DNA of 37,799 nt from UBA2219 sp964612075 (GTDB lineage: Bacteria; Desulfobacterota; Deferrimicrobia; Deferrimicrobiales; Deferrimicrobiaceae). Position numbers and translations under genes: made by a program. The stretch covers positions 1 through 37,799 of the forward strand of contig CAZTFC010000024.1 in assembly GCA_964612075.1 (NCBI GenBank), in the 5' to 3' direction. Shown here one piece after another: positions 29,753-37,750 of this stretch (position 1 is its first letter; each line of letters begins with the position of its first letter). The notes under the pieces are model-generated. The model made no database searches and had not been told where the DNA came from. It saw only the letters and a program-made list of their open reading frames with translations.

Positions 29753-30843
29753 TCCCCATGGTCGATTTGAAGGTCCAGTTCAACAACGTCCGGGAGGAGA
29801 TCACGGCGGGCCTGATCGACGCGCTGGAGAAGACCCAGTTCATCCTCGGCCCCAACGTGGCGGCCTTCGAGCGCGAGGCGGCCGGCTTCCTCGGGGCGAA
29901 GCACGCCGTCGCCGTGGCCTCCGGGACCGACGCGCTGCACCTCGCCCTCCTCGCCGCGGGGATAGGGGCCGGGGACGAGGTCATCACCACCCCGTTCACC
30001 TTCATCGCCACCGCGGAGGCGATCCGCTACGTCGGCGCGACGCCGGTCTTCGTGGACATCGACCCGAAGACCTTCAACATCGACCCGGCGAGGATCGAGG
30101 CGGCCGTAACGTCGAAGACCCGCGCCGTCCTTCCGGTCCACCTCTTCGGCCAGCCCGCGGACATGGAGGCGATCGGCGCCGTCTGCCGGAAGCACGGGCT
30201 CCTCGTCATCGAGGACTGCGCCCAGTCCTTCGGCGCGGACACGGGCGGCAGGATGACCGGGACCATCGGTTTGCTGGGCGCCTTCAGCTTCTTCCCGAGC
30301 AAGAACCTCGGCTGCTACGGCGACGGGGGGATGGTGACCACCGACTCGGCGGAGCTCGCGGAGCAGGTGCGTGTCCTGCGCAACCACGGCAGCAAGGTGC
30401 GGTACCACCACTCCGTCATCGGGTTCAACAGCCGCCTCGACGAATTGCAGGCGGTCGTCCTGCGCGTGAAGCTCGAGCGGATCGGCTCCTTCAACGAGGG
30501 GCGCCGCCGCGTCGCCCGGCTCTATCGCGAGCGCTTCGCCGGAACCGCCGTGGTCCCGCCGTTCGAGGACGGCAAGGGCACCCACGTCTACCACCAGTAC
30601 ACGGTCCTCACCGACCGCCGGGAAGCGATCATGAAGGCGCTGTCCGAACGCGATATCGCGTCGGCCGTATACTACCCGATCCCGCTCCATCGCCAGGAGG
30701 TCTTCGCGGAGGGATACAAGGGGCTCTCTCTCCCCGTGTCCGAGGAGACCGCCGCCCGCTGCATGTCGCTGCCGGTCTTCCCGGAGATGACGGAGGCCCA
30801 GGTGCACGAAGTGGCGGACGCCGTCCTGGCCGCCGCGGGATAG
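29749..30843 (+). CDS. DegT/DnrJ/EryC1-family PLP aminotransferase (GnnB/WbpE-like)
   Basis: A 364-residue sugar aminotransferase. Seen: MVDLKVQFNNVREEI start, VASGTDALHLALLAAGIG, FIATAEAIRYVGATPVFVD, VHLFGQPADM, IEDCAQSFGA, the PLP-lysine motif SFFPSKNLGCYGDGGMV, and RLDELQAVVLRVKL, with the GTHVYHQYTV block at the C-terminal side. It transfers an amino group to the keto sugar made by the overlapping oxidoreductase, in the cytoplasm. Start codon overlaps the stop of that gene (ATGA). No acetyltransferase partner is present in the window. Confidence 0.92.
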   Translation: MIPMVDLKVQFNNVREEITAGLIDALEKTQFILGPNVAAFEREAAGFLGAKHAVAVASGTDALHLALLAAGIGAGDEVITTPFTFIATAEAIRYVGATPVFVDIDPKTFNIDPARIEAAVTSKTRAVLPVHLFGQPADMEAIGAVCRKHGLLVIEDCAQSFGADTGGRMTGTIGLLGAFSFFPSKNLGCYGDGGMVTTDSAELAEQVRVLRNHGSKVRYHHSVIGFNSRLDELQAVVLRVKLERIGSFNEGRRRVARLYRERFAGTAVVPPFEDGKGTHVYHQYTVLTDRREAIMKALSERDIASAVYYPIPLHRQEVFAEGYKGLSLPVSEETAARCMSLPVFPEMTEAQVHEVADAVLAAAG

Positions 30844-30846
30844 GAA

Positions 30847-30868
30847 GCCGGCGGGGTCTCCCGCCGGC
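30847..30868 (+). terminator. Hairpin after the aminotransferase gene
   Basis: GCCGGCGGG at 30847-30855 and CCCGCCGGC at 30860-30868 form a perfect 9-bp stem with a GTCT loop, four bases after the aminotransferase stop. No U-tract follows, so it may attenuate rather than fully terminate before the next gene. Confidence 0.5.
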
Positions 30869-30901
30869 CGGCGCACCCCGTGCAGAGGAAAGGGAAACCC
30901 G

Positions 30902-31639
30902 ATGAAATTCCTCCCGTGGCAGGGACGGGCCGCGATCGTCTTCCTGCTGTTTTCCATCGCGTTCAACCTAGCCCACTATGCGGTGTTCCGCGACCCGGAC
31001 TACATCTTCAAGTTCATCCTCGCCCAGCTCGGGTTCCTTCCCATATCCGTTTTCCTGGTCACGGTCGTCATCAACGCGCTTTTGGGCCGCCGGGAGAAGC
31101 AGGCCATGCTGAAGAAGCTCAACATGGTGATCGGCAGTTTCTACAGCGAGGTGGGAACGGAGCTGCTCCGGCTCTTCTCGAAGAGGGCGGACGGCGCGGC
31201 GGCGCCGGGTCCGGTCCTGCTCAACGCGGACTGGAGCGACGCCGAGTACGCGAGGGCCGGGGAGTCGCTCAAGGGGATGGAGCAGGCGATCCGGGCCGCC
31301 GATGTCGACTGGGTGAAGGTGCGCTCCTTCCTGACGGCGGAAAAGCGGTTCCTCCTGACCCTGCTGGGCAACCCCAACCTGCTGGAGCACGAATCGTTCA
31401 CCGGGCTGCTTTGGGCGGTGTTCCACCTGGCCGAGGAGCTTGAGCACCGGACGGACGTCCGGTCTCTCCGGGAGGCCGATTCCGACCACCTGGTCGGCGA
31501 TGTCCAGCGGGTCTACGTGCTGCTCGGCCAGGAGTGGCTCGCCTACATGAAGCACCTGCAGGAGAACTATCCCTATCTCTTTTCCCTGGCCGTGCGCACC
31601 AATCCCTTCAATCCCGACGCCAGGGCGGAAGTCTGCTGA
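30902..31639 (+). CDS. Membrane protein with two TM segments and a helical cytoplasmic domain
   Basis: A 245-residue protein. TM1 about 10-27 (AAIVFLLFSIAFNLAHYAV), TM2 about 37-60 (FILAQLGFLPISVFLVTVVI), then a GRREKQ positive cluster and a long helical domain (about 65-245) with F-Y-S-E-V-G-T-E-L-L-R-L-F and a C-terminal Y-L-G/LGQEWLAYMKHLQENYPYLFSLAVRTNPFNP. I recognise the general pattern as a conserved hypothetical protein but cannot name a function. ATG behind GAGGAAAGGG. Its stop touches the stop of the convergent MsrA gene with no intergenic space. Confidence 0.8.
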   Translation: MKFLPWQGRAAIVFLLFSIAFNLAHYAVFRDPDYIFKFILAQLGFLPISVFLVTVVINALLGRREKQAMLKKLNMVIGSFYSEVGTELLRLFSKRADGAAAPGPVLLNADWSDAEYARAGESLKGMEQAIRAADVDWVKVRSFLTAEKRFLLTLLGNPNLLEHESFTGLLWAVFHLAEELEHRTDVRSLREADSDHLVGDVQRVYVLLGQEWLAYMKHLQENYPYLFSLAVRTNPFNPDARAEVC

Positions 31640-32464
31640 CTAACTTGCGGGACAGGGGGCCGAAGGCCCCGGTTTCATCTTCCTTGACCAACAGACGATC
31701 TCTTCCAGCACCCTGCGCCCCGACGGGGATAATCCCAACCCCTCGGCATCCGCAAGGAATCGCTCGCACGTGCCGTGCCCGCCCGCATACCCGTTGGCGC
31801 GGGATACGGCGGTGGACGCCATGAAATCCCGATAATCCGGGTAGATCGCCTGGTACTCCTTCAGGAGGGCGACCTTCCCCCGCAGCGCGAACTTCTGGTG
31901 ATGGGCCTCGGCGGGATGGAAACTGTACCCCGGAAGGATCTCCGTGAAGATCCTCCCCTTCCTTCCCGCGGCCTCCCGTTCCTTCGACCGGGCCGCCGCC
32001 TTCGCCTGCCCCTCGGTCCGCGGAAAGATCGCGGAGAGGTACTGCCGCTTCCACGGGATGGCGCCCGGGTCGTGGCCGGACCAGAAGACGCCGAGGAGCG
32101 ACTCGTAGGAAACAATCGCCGGGTCGAATTCCACTTCGACCGACTCGATGTGATCGCCGCGACCTCCGTACGACGGGTTCCAGGGCGTGTTTCCCGAATA
32201 GCCGACCCGGGTGCGGAGGACGCCGGAAACGCTGCCGAACCGCGATTCCACCCCCCAGAAGCAGCCCATGGCGAAAGCCGCCGTTTCGGTATTTCCGTGG
32301 ATCGCCCTGTCGATCGGCGGGATCCCGGCCGGTCCTCGCGCCGTCCCACCGCCCTCCCTTCCCGCTCCGCCTGCGCCGGAAAGGACGTAATGAAAGATCA
32401 GGAAGCCCGCCGCGACCGTCGCCGCCAGGATCGCCGCCCCGAACCACCCGCGATGTCGCTCCAT
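31640..32464 (-). CDS. msrA: Membrane-anchored peptide methionine sulfoxide reductase MsrA
   Basis: A 274-residue MsrA that reduces methionine-S-sulfoxide. N-terminal anchor about 8-28 (GWFGAAILAATVAAGFLIFHYVL) and a Gly-rich linker put the catalytic domain outside the cytoplasm. The catalytic motif GCFWGVE carries the nucleophilic Cys, followed by VGYSGN, the Y-G-G-x-x-x-H substrate region, VEVEFDP and the C-terminal CERFLADAEGLGL with a possible recycling Cys. The exact start is uncertain: an ATG here has only AAGGG very close, and GTG codons six and three triplets upstream are alternatives, adding up to six residues. Export suggests repair of envelope proteins, with reductant source unknown. 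Confidence 0.9.
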   Translation of the reverse strand: MERHRGWFGAAILAATVAAGFLIFHYVLSGAGGAGREGGGTARGPAGIPPIDRAIHGNTETAAFAMGCFWGVESRFGSVSGVLRTRVGYSGNTPWNPSYGGRGDHIESVEVEFDPAIVSYESLLGVFWSGHDPGAIPWKRQYLSAIFPRTEGQAKAAARSKEREAAGRKGRIFTEILPGYSFHPAEAHHQKFALRGKVALLKEYQAIYPDYRDFMASTAVSRANGYAGGHGTCERFLADAEGLGLSPSGRRVLEEIVCWSRKMKPGPSAPCPAS

Positions 32465-32557
32465 TCCCTTCACCGGTCGCACCCGCCTCTGAATTCCCTT
32501 TTCCTTTTGGATTCCGGCGCGCGGCCTCCTGTTTCGCCGCCGGGCCCGGCGGACGGG

Positions 32558-32585
32558 TTGATTTCCGCCGCGCGGCGCTTATACT
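32558..32585 (+). promoter_or_regulatory. Sigma-70-type promoter upstream of the acyl-CoA synthetase-like gene
   Basis: TTGATT at 32558-32563, 16-nt spacer, TATACT at 32580-32585. It lies in the 335-bp gap between divergent msrA and the synthetase, and would give a leader of about 208 nt. The rest of this gap is GC-rich with short palindromes and no coding sequence. Confidence 0.55.
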
Positions 32586-32799
32586 TACACCGGATGCCCG
32601 CCGGAAAGGCCCCGGCGCGCGGCCCGGGAGCGCTCGACGAACGCATAGCCTGGTTTCCAATTCCCTCCTTATGCGTTTCCTCCACGATTTCCCGCGCCGG
32701 GATCGCCCGGCGCACCGCCGGCGGATATCCCGCTCGCGACCCGCGGACGCCCGATGAACGGTCGCGATCATTCTTCCTTCTTCAGCGGGGGCGGGAAAC

Positions 32800-34446
32800 A
32801 TGCCGATCACCGGGATACTGACGAGAAACGCCGGCCTGTACGGCCGGGAAAAATGCCTGACGGAGATCAACCTGGATCTCCAGGAAAGCCATAAAGTCAC
32901 CTGGCGCGAATACGAGCTGATCGAAAACAACCCGGCGGGCGAATACCGCCGGACGATGACCTGGGGCGTCTTCGAGGAGAAGGCGAACCGCCTTGCCAAC
33001 CTGCTGCTGAAACGCGGGATCCGGAAGGGCGACAAGGTCGCCATCCTCCTGATGAACTGCCTGGAATGGCTGCCGATCTACTTCGGGGTCCTCAAGACCG
33101 GCGCCGTCGCGGTGCCCCTGAACTTCCGGTACACGGCGGAGGAGATCCGGTATTGCCTCGACCTGTCGGACTCCGTCGCCATGATCTTCGGGCCGGAATT
33201 CATCGGCCGCGTCGAGGCGATCTACGACCAGATCAGGAAAGTCAGGATCCTCCTGTTCGCCGGGGAGAACCGCCCCTCGTTCGCGGAGAACTACGACCGG
33301 CTGACCGCCAACTGCCCCTCCGTGGACCCGCGGGTCCCGCTTTCCGACGAGGACGACGCGGCGGTCTATTTCTCCTCCGGCACGACCGGATTCCCCAAGG
33401 CCATCCTGCACACGCACGGAAGCGTGCTGTCGGCGTGCGTGACGGAGCAGAAACACCACGGCCAGACGCGGGACGACAATTTCCTGTGCATCCCCCCCCT
33501 CTACCACACGGGCGCCAAGATGCACTGGTTCGGCAGTCTCCTGGCGGGAAGCCCTGCCGTGCTCCTGCGCGGGATCCGGCCCGAATGGATCCTCCGGACG
33601 ATCTCCGAGGAGAAGATCACGATCGTCTGGCTGCTGGTCCCGTGGGCGCAGGACATCCTGGACGCCATCGAAAGCGGCGCCGTGAACCTCGCGGACTACG
33701 ACCTTTCGGGGTGGCGGATGATGCACATCGGCGCGCAGCCGGTCCCGCCCAGCCTGGTCCATCGCTGGAAAAAGCATTTCCCCCATCACCTCTACGACAC
33801 GAACTACGGCCTCAGCGAGTCCATCGGCCCGGGCTGCGTCCACCTGGGCACGGAAAACATCCACAAGGTGGGCGCCATCGGGGTCCCCGGGCACGGCTGG
33901 GAATGCCGCATCGTCGACGAGGGCGGCCGCCCGGTGGAGCGGGGGCAGGTGGGCGAGCTGGCGGTCCGGGGGCCGGGCGTCATGAAATGCTACTACAACG
34001 ACCCCGAAGCGACGGCCGCGGTCCTGCGGGACGGCTGGCTGCTGACGGGCGACATGGCCCGGGCGGACGAGGACGGCTTCATCTTCCTGGTGGACCGGAA
34101 AAAAGACGTGATCATCAGCGGCGGAGAGAACATCTACCCGGTGCAGATCGAGGACTTCCTGCGCGCCCACGAGGCGATCAAGGACGTCGCGGTCATCGGG
34201 CTGCCGGACAAACGCCTGGGAGAGATCGCGGCCGCCGTCGTGCAGCTCAAGCCCGACCGCAAGCTGTCTCTCGCGGAAATCGACGAGTTCTGCGCCCCGT
34301 TGCCGCGCTATAAACGCCCCCGGAAGATCATCTTCGATACCGTCCCCAGGAACCCCACCGGCAAGATCGAGAAACCGCGCCTGAGGGAGAAATACGGCGC
34401 GGCGGGGCTGGTGGCCGTCGAGCAGGAATCGCGGCGGGAGGATTGA
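32800..34446 (+). CDS. AMP-forming acyl-CoA synthetase (ANL superfamily)
   Basis: A 548-residue adenylate-forming enzyme. Seen: MTWGVFEEKANRLANLLLKRG in the N-terminal domain, P-loop YFSSGTTGFPKAILHTHG, PLYHTGAKMHWFG, the A5-type LYDTNYGLSE, GWLLTGDMARADEDGF (hinge Asp) and DRKKDVIISGGENIYP, ending with PRNPTGKIEKPRLR that carries the adenylation Lys. This order is that of fatty or aromatic acyl-CoA ligases. The chain-length or aromatic specificity is not readable. The 5' neighbour is the divergent msrA; the 3' neighbour is an exported amidase 31 bp away, possibly co-transcribed. Confidence 0.93.
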   Translation: MPITGILTRNAGLYGREKCLTEINLDLQESHKVTWREYELIENNPAGEYRRTMTWGVFEEKANRLANLLLKRGIRKGDKVAILLMNCLEWLPIYFGVLKTGAVAVPLNFRYTAEEIRYCLDLSDSVAMIFGPEFIGRVEAIYDQIRKVRILLFAGENRPSFAENYDRLTANCPSVDPRVPLSDEDDAAVYFSSGTTGFPKAILHTHGSVLSACVTEQKHHGQTRDDNFLCIPPLYHTGAKMHWFGSLLAGSPAVLLRGIRPEWILRTISEEKITIVWLLVPWAQDILDAIESGAVNLADYDLSGWRMMHIGAQPVPPSLVHRWKKHFPHHLYDTNYGLSESIGPGCVHLGTENIHKVGAIGVPGHGWECRIVDEGGRPVERGQVGELAVRGPGVMKCYYNDPEATAAVLRDGWLLTGDMARADEDGFIFLVDRKKDVIISGGENIYPVQIEDFLRAHEAIKDVAVIGLPDKRLGEIAAAVVQLKPDRKLSLAEIDEFCAPLPRYKRPRKIIFDTVPRNPTGKIEKPRLREKYGAAGLVAVEQESRRED

Positions 34447-34477
34447 TGTCAACCCACATATGGAGAGGCGGACCCGC

Positions 34478-35581
34478 ATGAACCGCAAATTCGAAAGAGC
34501 TGCCGTCAAGTTCGCGCTCGTCGTGGTGTCCCTGACGCTCCTGGCGGCTTTCGCCGGCCCGGCGCAAGCCTGCACCCGCGTCCTTTACACCGGGGACGGC
34601 GGCCTGGTGATCGCCGGCCGCTCGATGGACTGGGGCGAGGACATGTATTCGAACGTGTGGGTGTTCCCGCGCGGCATGTCGCGCGACGGCGCGTCCGGCC
34701 CGAACACCGTCAAGTGGAAGTCGAAGCACGGAAGTCTCGTCGTTTCGTCCTATGAATCGGGCACCGCCGACGGCATCAACGAAAAGGGGCTGGTCATGAA
34801 CGGGCTCTACCTCGCGGAGTCCGACTACGGCAAGCCCGACGGCCGGCCCACGATTTCCATCATGGCGGCCGGGCAATTCGCGCTGGACAATTTCGGAAGC
34901 GTCGCCGAGGCGGTCGAGTACCTGCGCCGCGACCCCATGCGGGTCATCGCGCCGACGCTGCCCAACGGCAGGGGCGCGACGACGCACATGTCGCTCTCGG
35001 ACCCGACCGGCGACTCCGCGATCTTCGAATGGCTCGACGGCAAGGTGACCATCCACCACGGCAAGCAATTTAAAGTCATGACCAACTCCCCGGCCTACGA
35101 CGAGCAGCTTGCGATCGAAAAGTACTGGAGGGGCATCGACCCGCTGACGTTCCTGCCCGGCTCCATCAACGCCGCCGATCGCTTCGCCCGCGTCTCGTTC
35201 CTGGTCAACGCGATCCCGACGAAGCTGAGCCCGCCCACGATCACGGCCGTCCCGGGCGGCACCTACGAGAACCAGGCCATGGCGGCCGTTCTGGGCGTCA
35301 TGAGAGCCATCAGCACGCCGTTGGGAATCGCCCACCCGACCAAGCCCAACCTCTCCTCGACCCTGTGGCGGACGGTCTACGACCAGAAGAACAAAGTGAT
35401 GGTTTTCGACTCGGCGACCAGCCCCAATGTCTTCTGGGTCCCGATGGCCGACCTGGACTTCAGGGAAGGCGCCCCGGTAAAGAAGCTCACGACGGCCGGC
35501 GGCAAGGTCTATTCCGGGAACGCCGCGGGCAGATTCGAGCCGGCCAAGCCGTTCGCGTTCATGCCGGCGAAGGACAAATAG
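34478..35581 (+). CDS. Exported choloylglycine-hydrolase-family Ntn amidase
   Basis: A 367-residue linear amide C-N hydrolase (choloylglycine hydrolase / penicillin V acylase / N-acyl amidase family). A signal peptide (VVVSLTLLAAFAGPAQA, end about 31) is cleaved directly before the Cys of CTRVLY, which becomes the N-terminal nucleophile. Other conserved residues: GRSMDW (Arg, Asp), GTADGINEKGLVMNGLYL, and TNSPAYDEQLA with the oxyanion Asn. The ATG six codons inside the longer frame has GGAGAGG at 9 nt and yields a clean signal. Family members cleave bile salts, penicillin V or N-acyl homoserine lactones; the real substrate here is unknown. Confidence 0.9.
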   Translation: MNRKFERAAVKFALVVVSLTLLAAFAGPAQACTRVLYTGDGGLVIAGRSMDWGEDMYSNVWVFPRGMSRDGASGPNTVKWKSKHGSLVVSSYESGTADGINEKGLVMNGLYLAESDYGKPDGRPTISIMAAGQFALDNFGSVAEAVEYLRRDPMRVIAPTLPNGRGATTHMSLSDPTGDSAIFEWLDGKVTIHHGKQFKVMTNSPAYDEQLAIEKYWRGIDPLTFLPGSINAADRFARVSFLVNAIPTKLSPPTITAVPGGTYENQAMAAVLGVMRAISTPLGIAHPTKPNLSSTLWRTVYDQKNKVMVFDSATSPNVFWVPMADLDFREGAPVKKLTTAGGKVYSGNAAGRFEPAKPFAFMPAKDK

Positions 35582-35600
35582 CCGGTTTCCGCGATACAAA

Positions 35601-35647
35601 GGGGGCGCGGCGGACCCGCCGCATGCAGAAGAGGAACCCGCGCCCCC
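35601..35647 (+). terminator. Compound hairpin after the amidase gene
   Basis: GGGGGCGCG at 35601-35609 pairs with CGCGCCCCC at 35639-35647, and an inner GGCGG-AC-CCGCC hairpin lies within. No U-tract follows. The 295-bp gap to the next start contains no other gene I can support. Confidence 0.5.
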
Positions 35648-35876
35648 AACGCCGCCCCTGCATTCGGCCATCCCTGGCCGCTTTTCCTCCTTATCTGAGG
35701 GTGCAGCAGTTCCTCCTCCGGGCCGAGTCGAAGCATGGTTCTCCAAAGGAATCGACAGGATGCAGACGTATGGCCGCCGAATAAAACGCGGCGGCGCAAC
35801 GAGAACCTCAGCCGGAATGTTTTTCGGAAGCGAAACGGCCCATGAACGGACCTCATCTTTAGCTTGGAGGCGGCAG

Positions 35877-37454
35877 TTGTCCACCATGAACGAAAACCAA
35901 TCGAATAATGATACGGGGAACGCCATGAAAACAGAGGGACATAAGCGGATTCTGGTAGTCGGGGATTCCGGGATGACCGGTGATCGGATCGTATCGCAGA
36001 TCATCTCGCAGGGGCTGCACGTGAAAGTATCGGGAAACGGCTGGGGCGATGCTCCGCCTTTGCTACGCACCGATGAGGGGCGGAAGAGCGGGTCCGACGA
36101 GCAGTTGGAGCTGGTCGGGATACAGACCGCCTTCCAGGACGAAACCGCGTACATGCCGCACACCAATGCGAGCCTGTACGATACGAGCACGGGCAATTAC
36201 GTTTCGGCGGACCAGGAGGATACGACCAAGGGGAACATCCTCGTGGATGAGGGCATCCGCGCCTCGTCGGGCGGACGCGGCAACGCGTACAAGAAAGCGG
36301 TTTACGATCCCCATGGAGAGATCAAGGATCTGGGGGGCGAGTACAGACATAACGAATGGGAGAAGCACGAATCATCCGGCGTTTCGGAGAAGAAGTCCTC
36401 CGGGGCAACCGGCGCGGGGCAGGCCAGGTTCGCCACGGAAACCGGCAGCTATGTCGGCGAGTTCATGGGCATGTATTCCCCCCCGCAGTCGGGGCAGGAA
36501 TCCGGCAAGGGAATGCCGGGGTATCAGACCATCATGGAAAGCACTTATAACAACAGGGAGGCATCGAAAGACACGGTCGATCCCCGGAAGCTCGTGGACG
36601 AGGGCGGCGCCGTGGACACCGAACCTTCCGACTTGAAGGGCTCCCTCGAATCCAGGGAGCGCATGGACAAGAGCCGGGACACGGGCAAGAACGTCACGGG
36701 TCGCCGGGAAAAGGAGGATTGGTCCAAGGCGTACAAAAAGCTCGATGGCTCGCTCGACGCGAAGGAACGCCTGGATGCCGCGTTCGATGGAGTCGACGGG
36801 CTGCTGTGCTTCGGGTATTCCCCGACGGGGGAAGTGAGCGGCTCCGCGAAGATGCTGATCGACGCGGCCGTGAAGAAGGGGATCGGGCACGTGATCTACC
36901 TGTCTCTGCAGGGCGCCTCGAAGAAGACCGGGGCCGGGCACCTTGACTCCATGTTCGAGATGGAGCAGCACTTGAAGAAATCCGGCCTGTCCTATACGAT
37001 CCTCCGGCCTGCGCTCTACATGGAACATATCTTCCCCGACAAGGCGCTCTCCTCTCTCCACGAGGGACACCTGGATGTGCCGCTGTCGCCGGATCGCCCG
37101 ATCGACCTGGTATCGGCGTCCGACGTCGGCCGCGTCGTGGCGGAAGTGTTCCAGGTTCCCGGGAAATTCAACGGGAAGGAGATCGACCTGTCCTCGGATC
37201 GGCTGTCCTTGACCGAGATCGCCTCCGAGGTGGAGCGGGTCTTCTCGAAGAAGGTCGAGTTCCGGAAGACCGGGGGCTCCATGGATATCCACGGCTCCAT
37301 GAAAGACCACATCCAGTGGATGGAAAAGAGCGGTTACCACGGGGACATCAAGCAGACTTCCGAGTTCTTGAACCGGTACAACATCAAGCTCTCCTCTTTC
37401 CAGGACTATCTCCGGGAAATGAAGGTCCGGGTTGCTTTCGGCAAAGCGGCCTGA
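35877..37454 (+). CDS. NmrA-like atypical SDR with a large hydrophilic insertion
   Basis: A 525-residue protein. About 24-60 is the first half of a Rossmann unit (RILVVGDSGMTGDRIVSQII with GxxGxxG at 29-35). About 65-285 is a Gly/Ser/Asp/Lys-rich stretch with Tyr patches and no recognised domain. From about 287 on (DGSLDAKERLDAAFDGVDGL) the normal NmrA order resumes: IDAAVKKGIGHVIYLSLQGA, FEMEQHLKKSGLSYTILRPALYMEHIF, and a C-terminal substrate region. The domain probably binds NAD(P)(H) and may be a redox sensor or reductase. The TTG start was chosen because GGAGG lies exactly 6 nt before it; an ATG three codons later would have 15-nt spacing, and another ATG lies at residue 17. Confidence 0.8.
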   Translation: MSTMNENQSNNDTGNAMKTEGHKRILVVGDSGMTGDRIVSQIISQGLHVKVSGNGWGDAPPLLRTDEGRKSGSDEQLELVGIQTAFQDETAYMPHTNASLYDTSTGNYVSADQEDTTKGNILVDEGIRASSGGRGNAYKKAVYDPHGEIKDLGGEYRHNEWEKHESSGVSEKKSSGATGAGQARFATETGSYVGEFMGMYSPPQSGQESGKGMPGYQTIMESTYNNREASKDTVDPRKLVDEGGAVDTEPSDLKGSLESRERMDKSRDTGKNVTGRREKEDWSKAYKKLDGSLDAKERLDAAFDGVDGLLCFGYSPTGEVSGSAKMLIDAAVKKGIGHVIYLSLQGASKKTGAGHLDSMFEMEQHLKKSGLSYTILRPALYMEHIFPDKALSSLHEGHLDVPLSPDRPIDLVSASDVGRVVAEVFQVPGKFNGKEIDLSSDRLSLTEIASEVERVFSKKVEFRKTGGSMDIHGSMKDHIQWMEKSGYHGDIKQTSEFLNRYNIKLSSFQDYLREMKVRVAFGKAA

Positions 37455-37464
37455 CCGTTGACGC

Positions 37465-37489
37465 GGGGAGGGGATGTCGTCCCCTCCCC
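37465..37489 (+). terminator. Hairpin terminator after the NmrA-like gene
   Basis: GGGGAGGGGA (37465-37474) and TCCCCTCCCC (37480-37489) form a perfect 10-bp stem with a TGTCG loop eleven bases after the stop codon; the tail is GGCTTCC rather than a U-run. Confidence 0.6.
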
Positions 37490-37750
37490 GGCTTCCTCAG
37501 AACACTTCCTTCGGAAGCAGGTGGTTGCATTTTTGCGGCAAGAAAAGAGGGTCGAGGCGGGATTCTCTGCAAGGAATTGAAAAAATTGGCGCGACCTGGA
37601 GGATTCGGCTACTTCGGTCGGAACCTCCTTGTTCCTCCCTGCGTAGCCTCCCCTCACCCGCCTGCCGCCGCCATCCATGGCGGCTTGTCCTCGCTGCCCG
37701 CTCGGCGGCGGGTTCGCTTCGAATCCTCATTGTGCGCTAAGGGATGTCAA
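37490..37750. other. Intergenic stretch with no supported gene
   Basis: Open frames exist on both strands but all have Arg/Pro/Ser-rich, low-complexity translations and lack ribosome binding sites. I see no RNA gene or repeat apart from the structure that begins at 37751. Confidence 0.6.
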
